The notes under the pieces are model-generated. The model did not search any database. It was not told where the DNA came from and was given only the letters and a program-made list of their open reading frames with translations. From the NCBI GenBank assembly GCA_902651635.1, contig CACRSC010000031.1, positions 985,376 to 1,049,375 on the forward strand: a stretch of DNA of 64,000 nt. Reading direction: 5' to 3'. Source of the DNA: Mastigamoeba balamuthi. Taxonomy: Eukaryota; Evosea; Mastigamoebida; Mastigamoebidae. Below, in pieces: positions 1 to 12,089 of the stretch (the stretch's first letter is position 1; each line of letters begins with the position of its first letter). The translations under genes were made by a program, and so were the position numbers.

Positions 1-240
1 GACCAGCGCCGTGTCCAACACAGAGATGATTTGGTCGTCGTTGCTTTTTGTATAGCTGTGGGGGGGCGTGTGTGCCGAGTGCGCGTGCGTGAGCGTATGG
101 ATGATTGCAAGGCAGGGGGAGGGAGAACAGGTGTACTACGTGAGAGGGAGGGGGGGAGAAAGAGACATAAGGGAGAGGGTGAAGAGGGAGGGAGGAATGA
201 CGACAACGTCGCCGCCCAAGGGGAAGGGGGGCAGGCCCCT
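1..240. other. 3' flank, no gene seen
   Basis: These bases are G-rich on the plus strand, with runs such as GGGAGGGAGGG, and lie just past the stop codon of the minus-strand gene that ends at 241. I see no supported coding exon. They are probably the 3' UTR or spacer of that gene. Confidence 0.4.
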
Positions 241-2547
241 TTACTTGGTGGGGGCTGTGCTCTCCTTCTTGCGGGCGACGAGGTCGACGTCTCCCGGCAT
301 GACGATACCCGACGTGTCGCTGCGCCCCGAGCTCTTGGGCGCCGGGTACTTCTCCGCGGGCGCCGCGTCCGCGAGCGGCAGGCGCAGCACGAGCCTCTCG
401 CCGGGCTCGGGCACCGCGAGGCCATCGATGTCGTCCTCGACGCCGTCGTTGAACGGCCCGCGCCGGCGCAGCTCCGCCGAGGGGCCGAACAGCACTCCCT
501 CGAGGTCCACGTCCTCGTCCGACCCCACAATCATCGAGTCGCTGCTCGCGTCCTCGCTCTCGTTCTGCGGGGCGGCCGACGTCGACGCCGCCGCCACCAC
601 CGCCCCGCGGCCCTTCTCCTCGCTCTCCTCCAGGAACCCGGGCTCGGGCTCCGCAGGCGCGCGCTGCTTGAGCGCCAGCGGCTTGGGCTCCTCGTCTCCG
701 AACCCGTCCGCGAAGGCGTCTCCGCTCTCGACGTTGGGCGTCCGCAGCTTGATCCTGCGCAGGTGGGGGCGGACGGGGAGGGCCGAGGGGAGGACGGGGA
801 CGGTCAGCGCGACGCGGGGCTCGGGAAATAGTACTGGTCTGCGACTAACACCAGCGGGGCGTCGGGCACGTCGAGGTCGTCCATCGGCAGGTCCGCGATG
901 GGCACGGCCTTGGGCTTGGCGGGCTCCCCGGGCTGCGGCGACGGCGACGACGACGCCGAGGCCGCCCTGGCCGCCGCCGCCGCCGCCGTCGTGGCCTGCC
1001 TGTAGAGCTGCAGGGGCTGCGGCGTGCGCATCTGGCGCCGGGGCGACTGCGGCGAGTCAAACGCCAGCAGGTCGTCCGTGGGCGTCCCGGGCGCCTTGAC
1101 GTTGAACGGGACGATCGTCAGCTGCTCGGGGACGTCGCCAAAGCCGTCGGAGATGTCCTCGACGTTCTTCTTCTGCGTGGCGTCCTGGGCGGCGCCGTTG
1201 GTCCCCTGGTCCGCGTTCGCCGACATCGAGTCGGCCGACTCGGCGCTCTGCAGCGGCGGCCGCGTCAGGTCCGCGATGACCTTCTCGATGGCCATCTGCC
1301 GTATCACGTTGCAGTGGAACGCGCGGTTCGTCGCGATGTCGCAGTGCCGCATCCACCCCGCCAGCTGCGCGTCGTGGTCGCTCTCGCTCTTGTTGAACGT
1401 CCGCATGTGCGACCCCAGCACCAGGAAGTCCTTCTGCACCGTCGCCGACTCTGCGTTCGCCCCCAGGCCCCCACACGTCAGGTCCGCCAAGCATCGGCAA
1501 GGGCAAGCGGGCGCAGGCAAGCAGGGCAGGGCAGGCAAGGCGGGGGGCCCCGTGCCATCGGACTGGGTCATCGTGATGCCGTCAAAGATGGTGTCGTCCT
1601 CCTCGTTGCCCTGCCACTTGAGCGTCACGGGGTCAAAGACCATCTTGCCCGGCCCGATCGGCTGCGTCGCCGACACGGGCGCGCCCTGGGCCCCGACGAC
1701 GGCCTGCGGCGTGACCTGCGCCGCCGACGTCGTGGGCGCGTGCGGGCCGATCAGCGCCGGCTTGGGCGTGCGGAACCTGTTGAGGTCCTGCTCGTTCCCT
1801 CTCCACATGCACGCCACGGGGTCCCACGTCATCCCGTCCTTGACTGGAGGGGGGGGTCAGCAGGCGCCCAGCCCACACCAGCCGGGCCGAGAGGGGGGTT
1901 GGGCCGGACCTTGCGACGAGCGGAACGACGAGATGTTGCGGATCAGCGCGGGGCCCTTGGTGGGCGTCGTCCCGTCTGCGGGGGGGCCCAGAGAGGGTGA
2001 GCGCAGCCCGGGAGCAGATGGGGGGACGCTGGGATCGTACCGAGGTGGCGACGAGAGAAGGTCCTCTGGCCTCTCTTCTGCTGCATTGCCCAACAGAGGT
2101 CAAACGCGGCCCCCGAAAGAGGCAGCCGGGGGAAAAGATTCAAAAAGATATTTCCCAAACAGGGGAGCGCGCCCAGAGGTGCAGCTCCCACGCACTCGTC
2201 GTCCTCCCCCACCCGCGAACAACGCACCTTCTTCTTCGTCATGAACGAGTTGGCGCCCTTGGACTTGTCCGTCGCTGCGCGCGTCCCCCAATGCGGAGCC
2301 CCCCATCCCGGCCGGTCAGCGCGATTCTCCTCCGATCGCGAAATTATAATAAGGAGATGTGGGTGTGCGCACCGATCGAATCTACGTAGCTCTCCTCGCT
2401 TTTGACGACGTCGAAGAGCCGCGCGAAGATGTGCGCGAAGGCGGGGTCCTGCGGGGGGAGGCGTGAGGAGCGGATCGCGCGCGGCGCGGGGGGCGCGGGG
2501 AGGGCGGCGGCGACCATGCGCGCGTTGGACCCACTCAGGTGACTCAT
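241..2547 (-). CDS. Byr4/Bfa1-like subunit of the mitotic-exit/septation GAP
   Basis: Likely the scaffold half of the two-part GAP (Byr4-Cdc16 or Bfa1-Bub2) that restrains a Tem1/Spg1-type GTPase at spindle poles. Seen directly: two copies of the family's DP-x-W-GN motif, MTWDPVACMWRGNE (about 1,790-1,832) and MVFDPVTLKWQGNE (about 1,600-1,640). Just upstream is PALIRNISSF, which resembles the family's linker. Next comes an FLVLGSHMRTFNKSESDHD stretch ending in GW, like the conserved C-terminal block. Farther on are acidic segments (DDIDGLAVPEPGERLVLRLP, about 420-490) like the acidic motif of Byr4 proteins. The gene has several introns; the first ATG considered is at 2,547 and the stop is TAA at 241-243. 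The join near 830, where one frame stops at 804, needs an intron or a frameshift and is unresolved. Exon 1-3 boundaries are approximate. The family call rests on motif memory. Confidence 0.55.
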
Positions 2548-3450
2548 TTTCCAACGGTGGGAAAAGAAGGGCACTAAAATATCCGCGCAAACACAGCGGG
2601 AAAATCTCTCTGCTGGTGTGTGTTATGGCGGGCAGCCCCTCACCCGCCTTCTACGGATTGTTGTCATCTTCTGACTCAGAGCAGAAGTCGCGGAGGATCG
2701 GGCGTTTGGGCGGGGCGGGCAGCGGGCTTTGGGTGAATGCGTGGTCAAGGGTTCCCTGACTCCCAGAGTCTCAACGTCTGCGATCTGCGATCCCCGTCGC
2801 CCTCTCCCCTCTTTCCTTGTGTTCTCTCTTCTCTAGCACACCGCGGCAATTCTGCGAATTTTCTTGTGTTGCTGATCGTGCCCATCCGCCGCTGCATCCG
2901 CAGGGCCACGAGCACCGCCGTGGTGGTCCGTAAAGTGCAGAACCTTGCTCCTCGGAGGGTTCAGTTGTTTTTCTTTTGTTCTACCTCGCAACAGGCTCAA
3001 TTCAATCTCAACCCTACAGCCCAGTGCGCATCAGCCTCTCCGGGAATGAGCACCATGTCGCGATGAGGCTGGCCTGCCCCCACTCTTGCGCCAACACCTC
3101 GGGCGATACCCTACGGCTTTTTTTTTTTGGATGGAAGGAATTTTCGGATCGGCTGAGAAAAGTGTATTCGTCGTCCGAAGACGCCGCGGAGTTTCAGACT
3201 CGGACTCAGAACCACTGACGAATCGCATTGGCGGGCACTGAGAGTTAGTTGAGCCCCCCAGCTCCGAGGGGCGCGTGCTCTCCGGGCATCGGACTCTATC
3301 GGCCATTCGTCATGTTCGATATGATTTCAGATTTTTCTGATGGGATACGCCTGAAAAATTGGGGACTTTGCCCAGTTTGCCAAAACGAGAGAAAGCTGCG
3401 AGGTGCAGCAGCAGGTCCGTGCTGTCGTTAGAGACAATCTCAACCGCGCC
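2548..3450. other. intergenic, promoter region of two diverging genes
   Basis: No convincing exon is seen. An AAATATCC element (2,577-2,584) lies about 30 bases upstream of the minus-strand ATG. A possible 5' exon of the plus-strand gene that starts at 3,451 may hide near 3,390-3,420, because that reading frame is open upstream of the ATG. Confidence 0.35.
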
Positions 3451-4021
3451 ATGGACGCTGCGCACAAGCGGTTCTACTCGACGGGCGTCGTGCCCGCCTC
3501 GACGCTCTCCCCGGCCTCGGCGCCGCTGCAGCGCGGCGCGTCCGCGACAGTACTGCGCACCGTCAAGCCCAGACCCCAGCAGCCGGCAATCCCCTACGAC
3601 GAGCTCACCAAGGTGGTCAGGGCAGCCACAGTGCGCACGGGCTTCAACTTCTACGTGATCGCCACGCCGTCCGCACAGGTGTGCGGCTCCCGTCCGCCCC
3701 TCGCGCTCTCGCAAAAAAGAAGTCAAATTTCTTTGAAAACCGTTGAAATGTCGAAGGCAGGCAGTGCTATCGTCTCCGACGATGCTAATGATAGGCCTGC
3801 GCCCCCAATGCCTGGCTCGCGCCCCATCGCAGGTCGAGTTCAAGGGCGAAGGGACGGTCGTTTCGGGCCACAAGATGCTCAGCAAGGCTCTGATGGAGGT
3901 GGGCATGGCCCCGGAGGACGCCGCTGTCGCCGACGCCGTCTCCGAAGGCGACGGCGTGGTCCTGTTCACCGCAATGCCCCTGAACAAGGCCCTGATGGCG
4001 TTGGAACACCGCGCTCGCTGA
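3451..4021 (+). CDS. small protein of unknown function
   Basis: Two exons are visible. The first begins MDAAHKRFYSTGVVPAS and runs to ...IATPSAQ near 3,678; the second resumes VEFKGEGTVVSG near 3,835 and ends EHRAR at the TGA (4,019-4,021). The intron starts GTGTGCGG and ends in a CGCAG acceptor; the exons join in phase. The result is about 138 residues with an alanine/proline-rich N-terminus, then a compact region (YDELTKVVRAATVRTGFNFY; GHKMLSKALMEVGMAPEDAA) that looks folded. There is no signal peptide or membrane segment. The frame is open upstream of the ATG, so a 5' exon is possible. I do not recognise the family. Confidence 0.5.
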
Positions 4022-4474
4022 GCGAGCACGCAGCCTGCTGCCATGTTGTTGATGTTTCTCACCTGCACCACAAGCACCCTGGCAAAACCAGTCCAGCCCC
4101 TCCCCCCACACCACAGTCGCACACTCCATTCCCCCTTCCTTCCTTCCCGTCTCATTCCAGAGCTGTACAATGAGGTGTCACATTGTCTTTCATTCTGGCA
4201 ACTCACGCACTACCATCCCCCAATGCAATGCACAACACAATGCACAGCACAATGCGAAGAATACACCTACCCTAATGCACTGCACCTCTCTCTAGTCTCT
4301 TCGTCGGCCGCCGAAGAAATTCGAGAATCAGCGGAAGAGAAATAGACCCATGCAATCTAAAGAGTAAAACCGACAAACCGACAACACCACACAGCGCCGC
4401 ACACTTGACATGTACACCCCGGGGCTCCTCGTGCGCCGCAGTGCCCCCAGCGACTCGCCGCGCCAGGTCTGTTC
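4022..4474. other. intergenic with short CA/TG-rich repeat
   Basis: Noncoding by eye. Near 4,221-4,260 it holds several tandem-like copies of a 9-10 base unit (aatgcacaacac, aatgcacagcac). This is likely a 3' UTR plus spacer. Confidence 0.4.
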
Positions 4475-5642
4475 ATGCCGAGCGATTTATGCGCGATTAA
4501 ATATCTTTCTGAGCGCTGTCCTCCCGGTGTGGCCGGCAAGGTCGCCAGAACCGTTTCCGCTCTGGAGCCGTACAAGCTGGCCTCCCTGTCGCCCGAGGCG
4601 CGCGAGAGCCTCGTCGAGGCGCTCTCGTGGCGCGCCCTCACGCCGGCGTTCCTCCCCGGCGGCCCGGCGGCGCCCGAGGTCCTCTGCGCGGCCGCCATCG
4701 ACGCGCTGGGCCGCTCGCACTTTGCCGCCTGCTGCGAGCTCGTCGCCGCGTGCGACGCGCTCAGCGGGCGCCGCACGGCCGCCGCCTCCTTCGCCCTGCG
4801 GTCGCTGGTCCTCTGGTCGCCCGAGAGCGCCGCCTCGCACGCCGGCCCCTCGGAGCACTACGTAGCGTTCAAAAACGCCCCGCAGGCCGAGCGCGACCGC
4901 GCGGCGCTGCTCTACCGCGCGCTGGGCGACGACGAGCGCGCCTCCGCGGGCGCGTGCCTGATGAGCGGCGTGTTCGCGAACCTCGTCGAGGGCGACAAGG
5001 CCCGCGCCGTGCGGCTGTGGCTGCGCGCCAGCGCGCTGGGCAGCGCGGGCGCCGACTGCTGCCTGGGGCTCTTCCACGAGTTCGGCGAGGGCGGCCTGCC
5101 CGCCGACGGCAGGCGCGCGCTGGAGATGTACGAGCACGCGGCGACCGCGGGGCACGCCAACGCCAGGTGCCACGTGGGGCTGTGCCTGCTGCAGGGCCTC
5201 GGGATGGACGGCCCGCGCCTCGCGGACGCCGCGCGGGCGTTTGCGGAGACGAGCGGCAGGGGGCTGGCCAGGGGGCACGCGCCTGCNGGGGCTGGCCAGG
5301 GGCACGCGCCTGCTGGGCGACTGCCACGCGCACGGGCTCGGGGTGCCGCGCGACGAGGCCGAGGCCGAACGCCTCTACAAGATCGCCGCGGGGCTCGGCG
5401 ACACGAGGGCGATGGTGGTGGTGGCCGTCCACGAGGAGAGGCGCGGCCACGCCGCCGAGGCCGTGCGGTGGCTGCGCGAGTCGCACAGGCTCGGCGACGT
5501 CATGGCGGCCACGAGGCTGGGCATCGCGCTGGCGCAGGGCACACTGGGGCTCCCGCAGGACGCGCGCGAGGCCGTCGCCATCCTCAAGTCTGCCCAGACG
5601 AGGGAGGCGCTCCTCACCGCCCTTACAATGCACGCCCGCTAA
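4475..5642 (+). CDS. Sel1-repeat (TPR-like) protein, damaged by an assembly flaw
   Basis: About 380 residues with at least five Sel1-type repeats: CLMSGVFANLVEGDKARAV, CLGLFHEFGEGGLPADGRRA, CHVGLCLLQGLGMDGPRL, LGDCHAHGLGVPRDEAEAE and LGIALAQGTLGLPQDAREA. Sel1 proteins form helical solenoids for protein-protein contact; no enzyme domain is present, so the partner is unknown. The frame shifts at 5,260-5,320. There a 25-30 base stretch (ctggccaggg...cacgcgcctgc) appears twice around the N at 5,287, with five G in one copy and four in the other. Collapsing the duplicate gives one clean frame to the TAA at 5,640-5,642. The start ATG at 4,475 is the only early in-frame ATG. No intron was needed. 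Confidence 0.7.
5287..5287. other. ambiguous base (N) at an uncollapsed duplication
   Basis: A single N sits between two near-identical 25-30 base copies inside the Sel1-repeat gene. This is most simply two overlapping contig ends joined without merging. Confidence 0.85.
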
Positions 5643-5848
5643 AGCTTAGTACTGTTAACACCCGCACATTCTCGGGCTTGCACCCCGCCTTATTGTTCCA
5701 AGCCGACTGCTCTGTGTTCCAGAGGGGGCGCCCTCACCAGCGTCCCGAGGGTCCGTTTTTTTCACGATTTTCTGGGGCGAATCTCCGAGTTGCCCTATCA
5801 CAATCATTTTGTAAAGTGTTTTGGCGCCAAAGACGAGGGCTGGGGGGA

Positions 5849-8800
5849 ATGGAGAACCAGACGGTCAACATACCCTCGAGGAACCCCGAGGACACCACGG
5901 CGACGTTCAAGCGCCGTGGCGGCCTGCGCCGCAGCAGCCTCGGCGGCTTCGCTGCGCCCAAGCCGCCGCGCGTGAGCTTCGCGCAGACGGTCAACATCCG
6001 CGAGTTCATGAAGTCTATCCCCCTCGCCGCCATGCCCCGCACGCCCCTCAAGCACACGTTGCGTCCCCTCCTCTCCTCGCCCCCTCCTGTCCTCCCCGTG
6101 GCCGTGCCTCGGGCGTCCCCCATCGCTCTTACAATTGCGTTGTGGTTTTCCTTATTTAATTGGGGGCTCTTGGGGGACGCGGCGCAGTGAGGACAGTGTG
6201 GAGGAGGACGACCACGAGCCGTCGTTCGAGGACTACGAGGAGGTGATCGAGGACCAGCCGTCGTGGTCCGAGTCGTCCGCCAGCGTCTCGTCGGACTCGC
6301 CTTGTGCGTTGGCCGGGTTTCCCGCCAAATTCGGTCCCCCGTGTTCGAAAAGTGACACGCGCGCAGCGCCCGCGCCCGAAGCCCAGGCGATCCAGCAGCC
6401 AGAGGCCCCGCAGGAGCCCGTGTCGATGGACCTCACAGACACCATCAACCCCACCTCGCCCCCGAAGCGCCCGCCAGAGAAGGACTCTGTCCCCCACGAG
6501 CCCAGTACGGCCCTCTCCAGCGTGCCAGCAGCGCGCAACAGAGAGCGGGCTGGGCGGGAACACTCAACACGTGTCCCCTCTTCCCTGCCACAAACAGAGG
6601 CGAAGAAGCCGAGGAGGGTGAGCGAGGCGGTGATGGTGACGCCGAGCCTCGGGGACGTCATGAAGTTCTATCCCGACGACGAGTCGTACGAGGCGCGCCC
6701 CAGCGACGCCGCGGAGGTCACGGGGTGCCTGCAGGACATCATCGACGAGTTCGCAGAGCCCGATGACGCGCCCCAAGAAATGCCTGCGCGGCACCGCGAG
6801 CCCGCGGCCGAGGCCGAGCCCGCCCACGGGCGGCGCGGGGCGCTGGAGTACTCTGCCCTGGAGCAGCCCGCGACGCCCGAGTCGAAGGAGCTCTCGCAGG
6901 AGCCCGTGGGGGCCGAGTCCACGCTGGACCTTCTGCGCGAGGTCATCAGCAAGGCCGAGGAGACGAGCGACGAGCACTCGCGCCTCGCCATGTCGGCGGA
7001 CGAGCACACGAGGCTCGGCGCGTCCGCGGGGCCGCTCGAGCCGCGCCTGAGCATCATACCGAAGCAGGCGTCGTCGTGCCAGGACAGCATGATTCTCGCG
7101 TCCAGCATCACGGGATCGGTCCTCGCGCGCGCCATGGCGCCGTCGTCGGGGGACGACGACTGCATGGACCTCACGGGCGACTTCACGGGGCACGCGGCCG
7201 CCGCCGCCGTCGCCGGCAGGGCCTCGCAGATGGGCGACTTCACCAAGGCGCTGGGGGACAACATGGACCTCACGGCCGCGTACCAGCTCACGCCGAGGCA
7301 GTCGTCGTCGATGGATCTCTCCAACGTCATCGCCGCCGTCGAGGCCGCTGCCGAGGCCGCGTCGGTGTGCCGCGAGCGCGACGTGTCCCTGAAGCTCTCT
7401 GATCTGGACCTCACGGTCGGCCACACGGCGGAGGCGCCCGCTCAGGAGGCGCGTCCCGCCGAGGATGCGCACATCGTTGCGTACTGCCACGAGCACCGCG
7501 AGGAGCCCGAGGCCATGCGCCGCGTGTCCGTCGACATGGAGCTCACCAAGGTTGTCCCGGGCGCGCTCGCCGAGGAGGTGTCGCCTGCGAGCCACGGCGC
7601 GCCCGCGTGCGCTGATTCCGTCGACGAGCCTCAGGAGCCCGAGACCACACGCCGCCTGTCGGTCGACATGGAGTTCACCAAGGTCGTCCCGGGTGCACTG
7701 GTCGAGGAGGCGTCGAGTGCTGAGCAGGACGCCCCCGCCTGTGCTGCTGACCAGGAAGCTGAGGACACTCGCCGCGTGTCTGTCGACATGGACCTGACTA
7801 AGGTCGTTCGCGGAGCGCTCGCACAGGAGGCTCCCGCCTGCGCGCCTGCCCAGGAGTCGCTAGAGGACTCGACGCGCCGCATGTCGGCTGACATGGAGTT
7901 CACCAAGGTTGTCCGTGCAGCATCTGCCGACGACGAGGAATCTCCCGCCCACGACGCAGCTGTCGGCAGCGCTGCTTCCCAAGAGCTCCAGGAGGCCACG
8001 GGCCGCGTGTCTGTCGATATGGACCTGACCAAGGTCGTCGTCGTTGCAGAGCGGCCCCCTGCGCCTGTGTCGCCGCAGTCAGTCGACATGAGCGAGGATC
8101 CTGCGGGCGCCCCTGCAGTGGAAGCAGCAAGGATCGAGGAGCTCCCCCAGGAAGCGTGCTCGGCCGCGTGCGATGCCATCAGCACTGCCAGCCAGGAGTA
8201 CGAGGTGCCCGAGGCCACGCGCCGCGTCTCGGTCGACATGGAGTTCACAAGGATAGTCCCCGCTGGTGCCGCGGCGGCTCAGCCGTCCTCGCCTGATTGC
8301 CGCGAGCCCAGGGACGCGGAGACCACACGCAACATGTCGGTCGACATGGAGATCACGAGGGTTCTGCCCAACACGCACGCGGCGGCCGAGGCGGCCTGCC
8401 CGCGGAGGGAGTCTGTCGACATGGAGCTGACCAAGGTCGTGCCGAGCGCGATGCTGCAGCAGGGCTGCCAGTCCGTCGACATGAGCGACTCGCAGGAGAA
8501 CGCCCCGCAGTCCCCGACCCGCAGAATGTCGGTCGCGATGGAGTTCACCAAGGTCATCGGCGCAGCGCAGGCTCTGTCTCCTGCCGTGGCACACCGCAAA
8601 GAAGAGGACCACCATAGCGAGCCACTCGAGCCCACTTCGGTGGAGGAGATGCGCGCCTCCTCTCCCGCGCGCATGGCGTCGACCGACATGCAGGCCGCCA
8701 CGGTGGTCGAGGCCGCCCAGGATGTCGCGCCAGCCGCTCAGCCAGTGCAAGCGCCGATCGAGCCAGCGGTTGCCGAGCAGCACGAGGCCGCTGCAGCCTG

Positions 8801-11800
8801 TGCAACTCAGGCGCCGTCGGACGTGAGCCCCATTGCTCTGGCCGACGTCGCCCAGGAGCAGCACGCTGCAGCTGTGGCGTCCCCTGCGCGCTCTGCGCAC
8901 GCGACCGAGACCATGGGCATCGCCGGCGTTGCCCAGGGCCAGCAGGCAATGTCGTCTCCCGTGCATCCCACGGAGGCCCCTGCGCCCACGACGCCGTCGG
9001 CACTCGCCGCAGCGCCAGCGTCTCCCGCGCCGCACGCGCTCGCCTCGGAGATGCCGGCCGCCCGGATGCCGTCGGACATGGAGCTCACCGCGGTCCTCCC
9101 CTGTGTCCAGGGGCAGCAGCCCCCCGTCTCGCCTGCACCTCGCGTGATCCCGGCCGAGGCCCCGACTGCGAGGATGCCGTCGGACATGGAGCTCACCGCC
9201 GTAATCGGCGTCGCCCAGGAGCAGCAGCCTTCGGCGTCTCCTTCCGTTGCCGTTGCCGCCAGTGGCGAGCCCGAGCAGCAGCAGGCCGCTGTGCCCCAGG
9301 TGGGCGGCGCTGCGGGCGCTGTGGACTCGCCTGTTCTGCGGCGCCTGTCGGACATTGTGCAGGTGACGCAGATTCTCGACACCAGCCGCCAGGAGATCGC
9401 CGCTCGCAGGTCGAGCGTCTGCGTCCCCGCAGACGCCAATGCGCCCGAGTCCGCCCGCGAGGACCCCGTGCCGCAGGCCGCCTCTCAGCAGCAGCCGACT
9501 TCGGCCTCTCCGGCCAAGCCGATGGCCGCAGCGGCAGGAGCGTCGCCCTCGGAGTTCTCGCAGCGTCTGTCGGAGGTCATGGAGCTCACTGAGTCGATCG
9601 CCCGTCTGGCCAAGTCGCCCGCAACGCCCGCCAAGCCGGAGGCTTCTGCAGTGCCCGCGAGCGTCGTAGAGTCGTCAGCGAAGCCCCCTGCGCCGGCGCT
9701 GGCCACTCCTACGAGGTCTGGCGCGGCCGCTGCTGCGAGCACCCCGCAGACCGTGCTGGCCACGCCGTTCACCGCGGTCTCGGGGCTCAGGGCGTCGGCG
9801 CTGGGCTCTGTGACGAGGAAGTTCTCGTACGGGCAGCGGGAAGAGGAGACGACCGAGGAGCGCCGCGAGGCCGCGAGGCAGAGCGTGACGGCCGCGCTCG
9901 ACTCGCTGGCGCCCCAGTCGCCGCAGTTCCACATCATCTCGGGCAAGGTGCTCGAGGCGATGGACGGCGACATGACCGTCGAGTCGCCGTCGCGCCACTC
10001 GTCCAAGGAGGCCGCGTACCTCGCGGCAGAGGCCGAGAGGAGGTCGCTCGAGGAGGCGCAGCAGCACGGCGCGGACGACTCCGCCGAGATGTCCGTCGAG
10101 CCCGAGGACGACCGCCCGCAGGAGACCCGCAGCGCGATGGCGTTCGAGAGGCTCAGCGCCCTGACGCCCCTGCGCCCGTCGCTGCGCCCGCGCATCGCCA
10201 CGCCGGCACATGCCCCCGCGGTCTACCAGCACGCCCGGGACGAGGAGGAGCAGGACGACGAGCTGGGCGACGACGACGATGACGAGGAGTTCACCAGTGC
10301 GTCCGAGTACGAGTCTGACGGGCAGGAGTCTGCGGAGATGGCGGGCCAGGACGCCGACGAGGTGTACTCGACTCCGCCGGAGACCTTCAGCAACGACGAC
10401 CAGAGCTCCGAGCACGAGGCAGCGCAGCCCCAGCAGACGCCCGTTTTCCTGCCGCCGCCTATCGAGCCGGAAGCCCGCAAGAGCCCTGTGGCTGCACCTG
10501 CACCCGCGCCCGCGCCCGCCCCCGTGGCCACCGAGCCGGAGGGGCCCGTTGGCCAGCCGGTTTGTCGGCCCGAGGCTTCTGCCGAGGCGCCGGAGCCGGA
10601 GCAGGAGCAGCTGCCCCAGGCTGCGCAGGAGCCCGCGGAGATGCAGGTCGACGTGCCCGCGGCAGCCGTGCCCTCGGAGCCCGCTCAGGACCGCGCCGGG
10701 AACGTGTGTGCCCCTGCGGCTGCGGAGGCCTCGGTGTTGGACATGGACGTGAGCGCCAGCGCGTGCGTTGCCCCCGCCGAGACGCAGGCGCCGCTGCAGG
10801 AGGAGGCCGCGGTGCCTGTGGTAGCCGAGGTCGAGGTCCACGTGGAGCCCGAGCCCGAGCCGCCCAAGCCCGCGCCGCTGACACTGTCCGAGTTCCTGAA
10901 CCTGTGCGGCGCGACGCTCGAGAGCAGCGTGGTGCCGCAGGTCCCACAGGAGGCGCCAGAGGGCAGGGGAGCCTGCTGCAGCGACCTCGAACGGAGGATC
11001 AGGGAGGCCGCGAGGGCCTCGGAGGCCGCCGTCAGGCTGCAGCTCGTCGAGTCGCTGCGCGCAGAGGTCGCGCGCCTCGAGGACCACGTGCGCGCGCGCA
11101 CGCACGAGGTCGACGCCGGCGCGATGCTGCACGTCTCGGAGCAGCACCTGCTCCGCGTGCGTGAGGACGTGGCGTCCGAGTGCGCTCGCCTGACGTCGGA
11201 GGCGCTCTCGGACTACCGCTCGCGCTTCGAGGCCCCGCTGCACAAGAGGATCGCCGAGCAGCGCGCCGCGCGCCTCGCGTCGATGCGCGACGTCGCGGCG
11301 CGCATGGGCGAGGCCCTGCGCCGCGCGCGCGAGCATAGGGACGCGTGCGAGGCCGACGCGGACCGCGTGGCCGCGCAGGCGCTGGAGCGCAGGCAGCTGG
11401 CGCAGGTGTCGCTGCTCACGCGCGTCGAGAAGCACACGCAGACGCAGACGCCCGCGGACAAGTCGGCCGAGCAGCGCAGCGCAGACGAGAGGGCCGCCAG
11501 GACCGCGCGCGCGGCTGCCGTTCTGCACGAGCTGCGCGCGCTCAAGCTCAAGGGGTCGAGCGCGGGCGAGGCCGTGTTCGAGTGCGGGCCCGCGCACGTG
11601 CTGCGCGTCGCCGTCGACGAGGGCAGCGGGGCGCCCGTTAGCGCCAAGTTCGAGCGGGCGTGCGAGCCCGCGGGTCCCAGCGACGCGTTCGTGGCCGCGC
11701 TGTACGAGAGCGCCAACGTGGCGCCGCTGCTGTCGTCGGGCGGGCCCGTGCGCTCGGCGCTCCGCGAGGCGATGCGCAGGATCGAGCTCGCCGCTGCCGT

Positions 11801-12089
11801 CGCCCGCGAGGTCACGAGGCTGTCGTACAGGTACGCGTCGAGGCGCACGCTGGGGGAGCGCGGGGAGCCCGTGCTGGAGGTCACGTTCAGCTCGCGGGAG
11901 AGCCAGTCGCGCGTGCGGGCGCTGTTTGAGCTCAACGCCGAGTCGCCCAGGGCCGCGGGTGCGTTCGTGGCCGAGAGCCTCAGGGTCTGCAGGTCGTTCG
12001 GCAAGGTGGGCTGCGAGGCTGTGAGGGGGGCTGTAGCAGGCTGCACGTCGCTGTCGGATGCGTGCCGCTGCATTGCAGCCCTCTTCTGA
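5849..12089 (+). CDS. KNL1: KNL1/Spc105/Spc7-like outer kinetochore scaffold with MELT array
   Basis: KNL1 recruits Bub1-Bub3 through phosphorylated MELT motifs and PP1 through an RVSF motif, and joins Mis12-Ndc80 through its C-terminus. Seen here: the N-terminal exon (5,849-6,059) carries RVSFAQTVNI, the PP1 site. A spliced intron (GTTGCG...GCGCAG, about 6,060-6,187) joins in frame to TEDSVEEDD. A second intron of about 60 nt starts GTGCGT at 6,309 and is a multiple of three; a third is possible near 6,520-6,595. About sixteen MELT-like motifs (M-D/E-L/F/I-T/S) lie between 6,426 and 9,600; nine or so are extended to R-R-x-S-V-D-M-E-x-T-K-V-V (7,515-8,560). After a long acidic, P/A/E-rich linker comes a coiled coil (about 10,980-11,500, ARASEAAVRLQLVESLRAEV) and a folded end (about 11,520-12,086) where RWD domains are expected. 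Length, about 2,000 residues, is normal for KNL1. Confidence 0.88.
7510..8565 (+). repeat. tandem RRxSVDMELTKVV repeats within KNL1
   Basis: Nine diverged coding repeats spaced about 80-190 bases apart, each encoding a core such as RRVSVDMELTKVV, RRLSVDMEFTKVV, RRMSADMEFTKVV or RRESVDMELTKVV. Extra degenerate units (SVDMSEDP, SVDMSDSQ) lack the MELT threonine. Spacer length and sequence vary, so this is an old, functionally maintained array rather than a fresh minisatellite. Confidence 0.85.
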
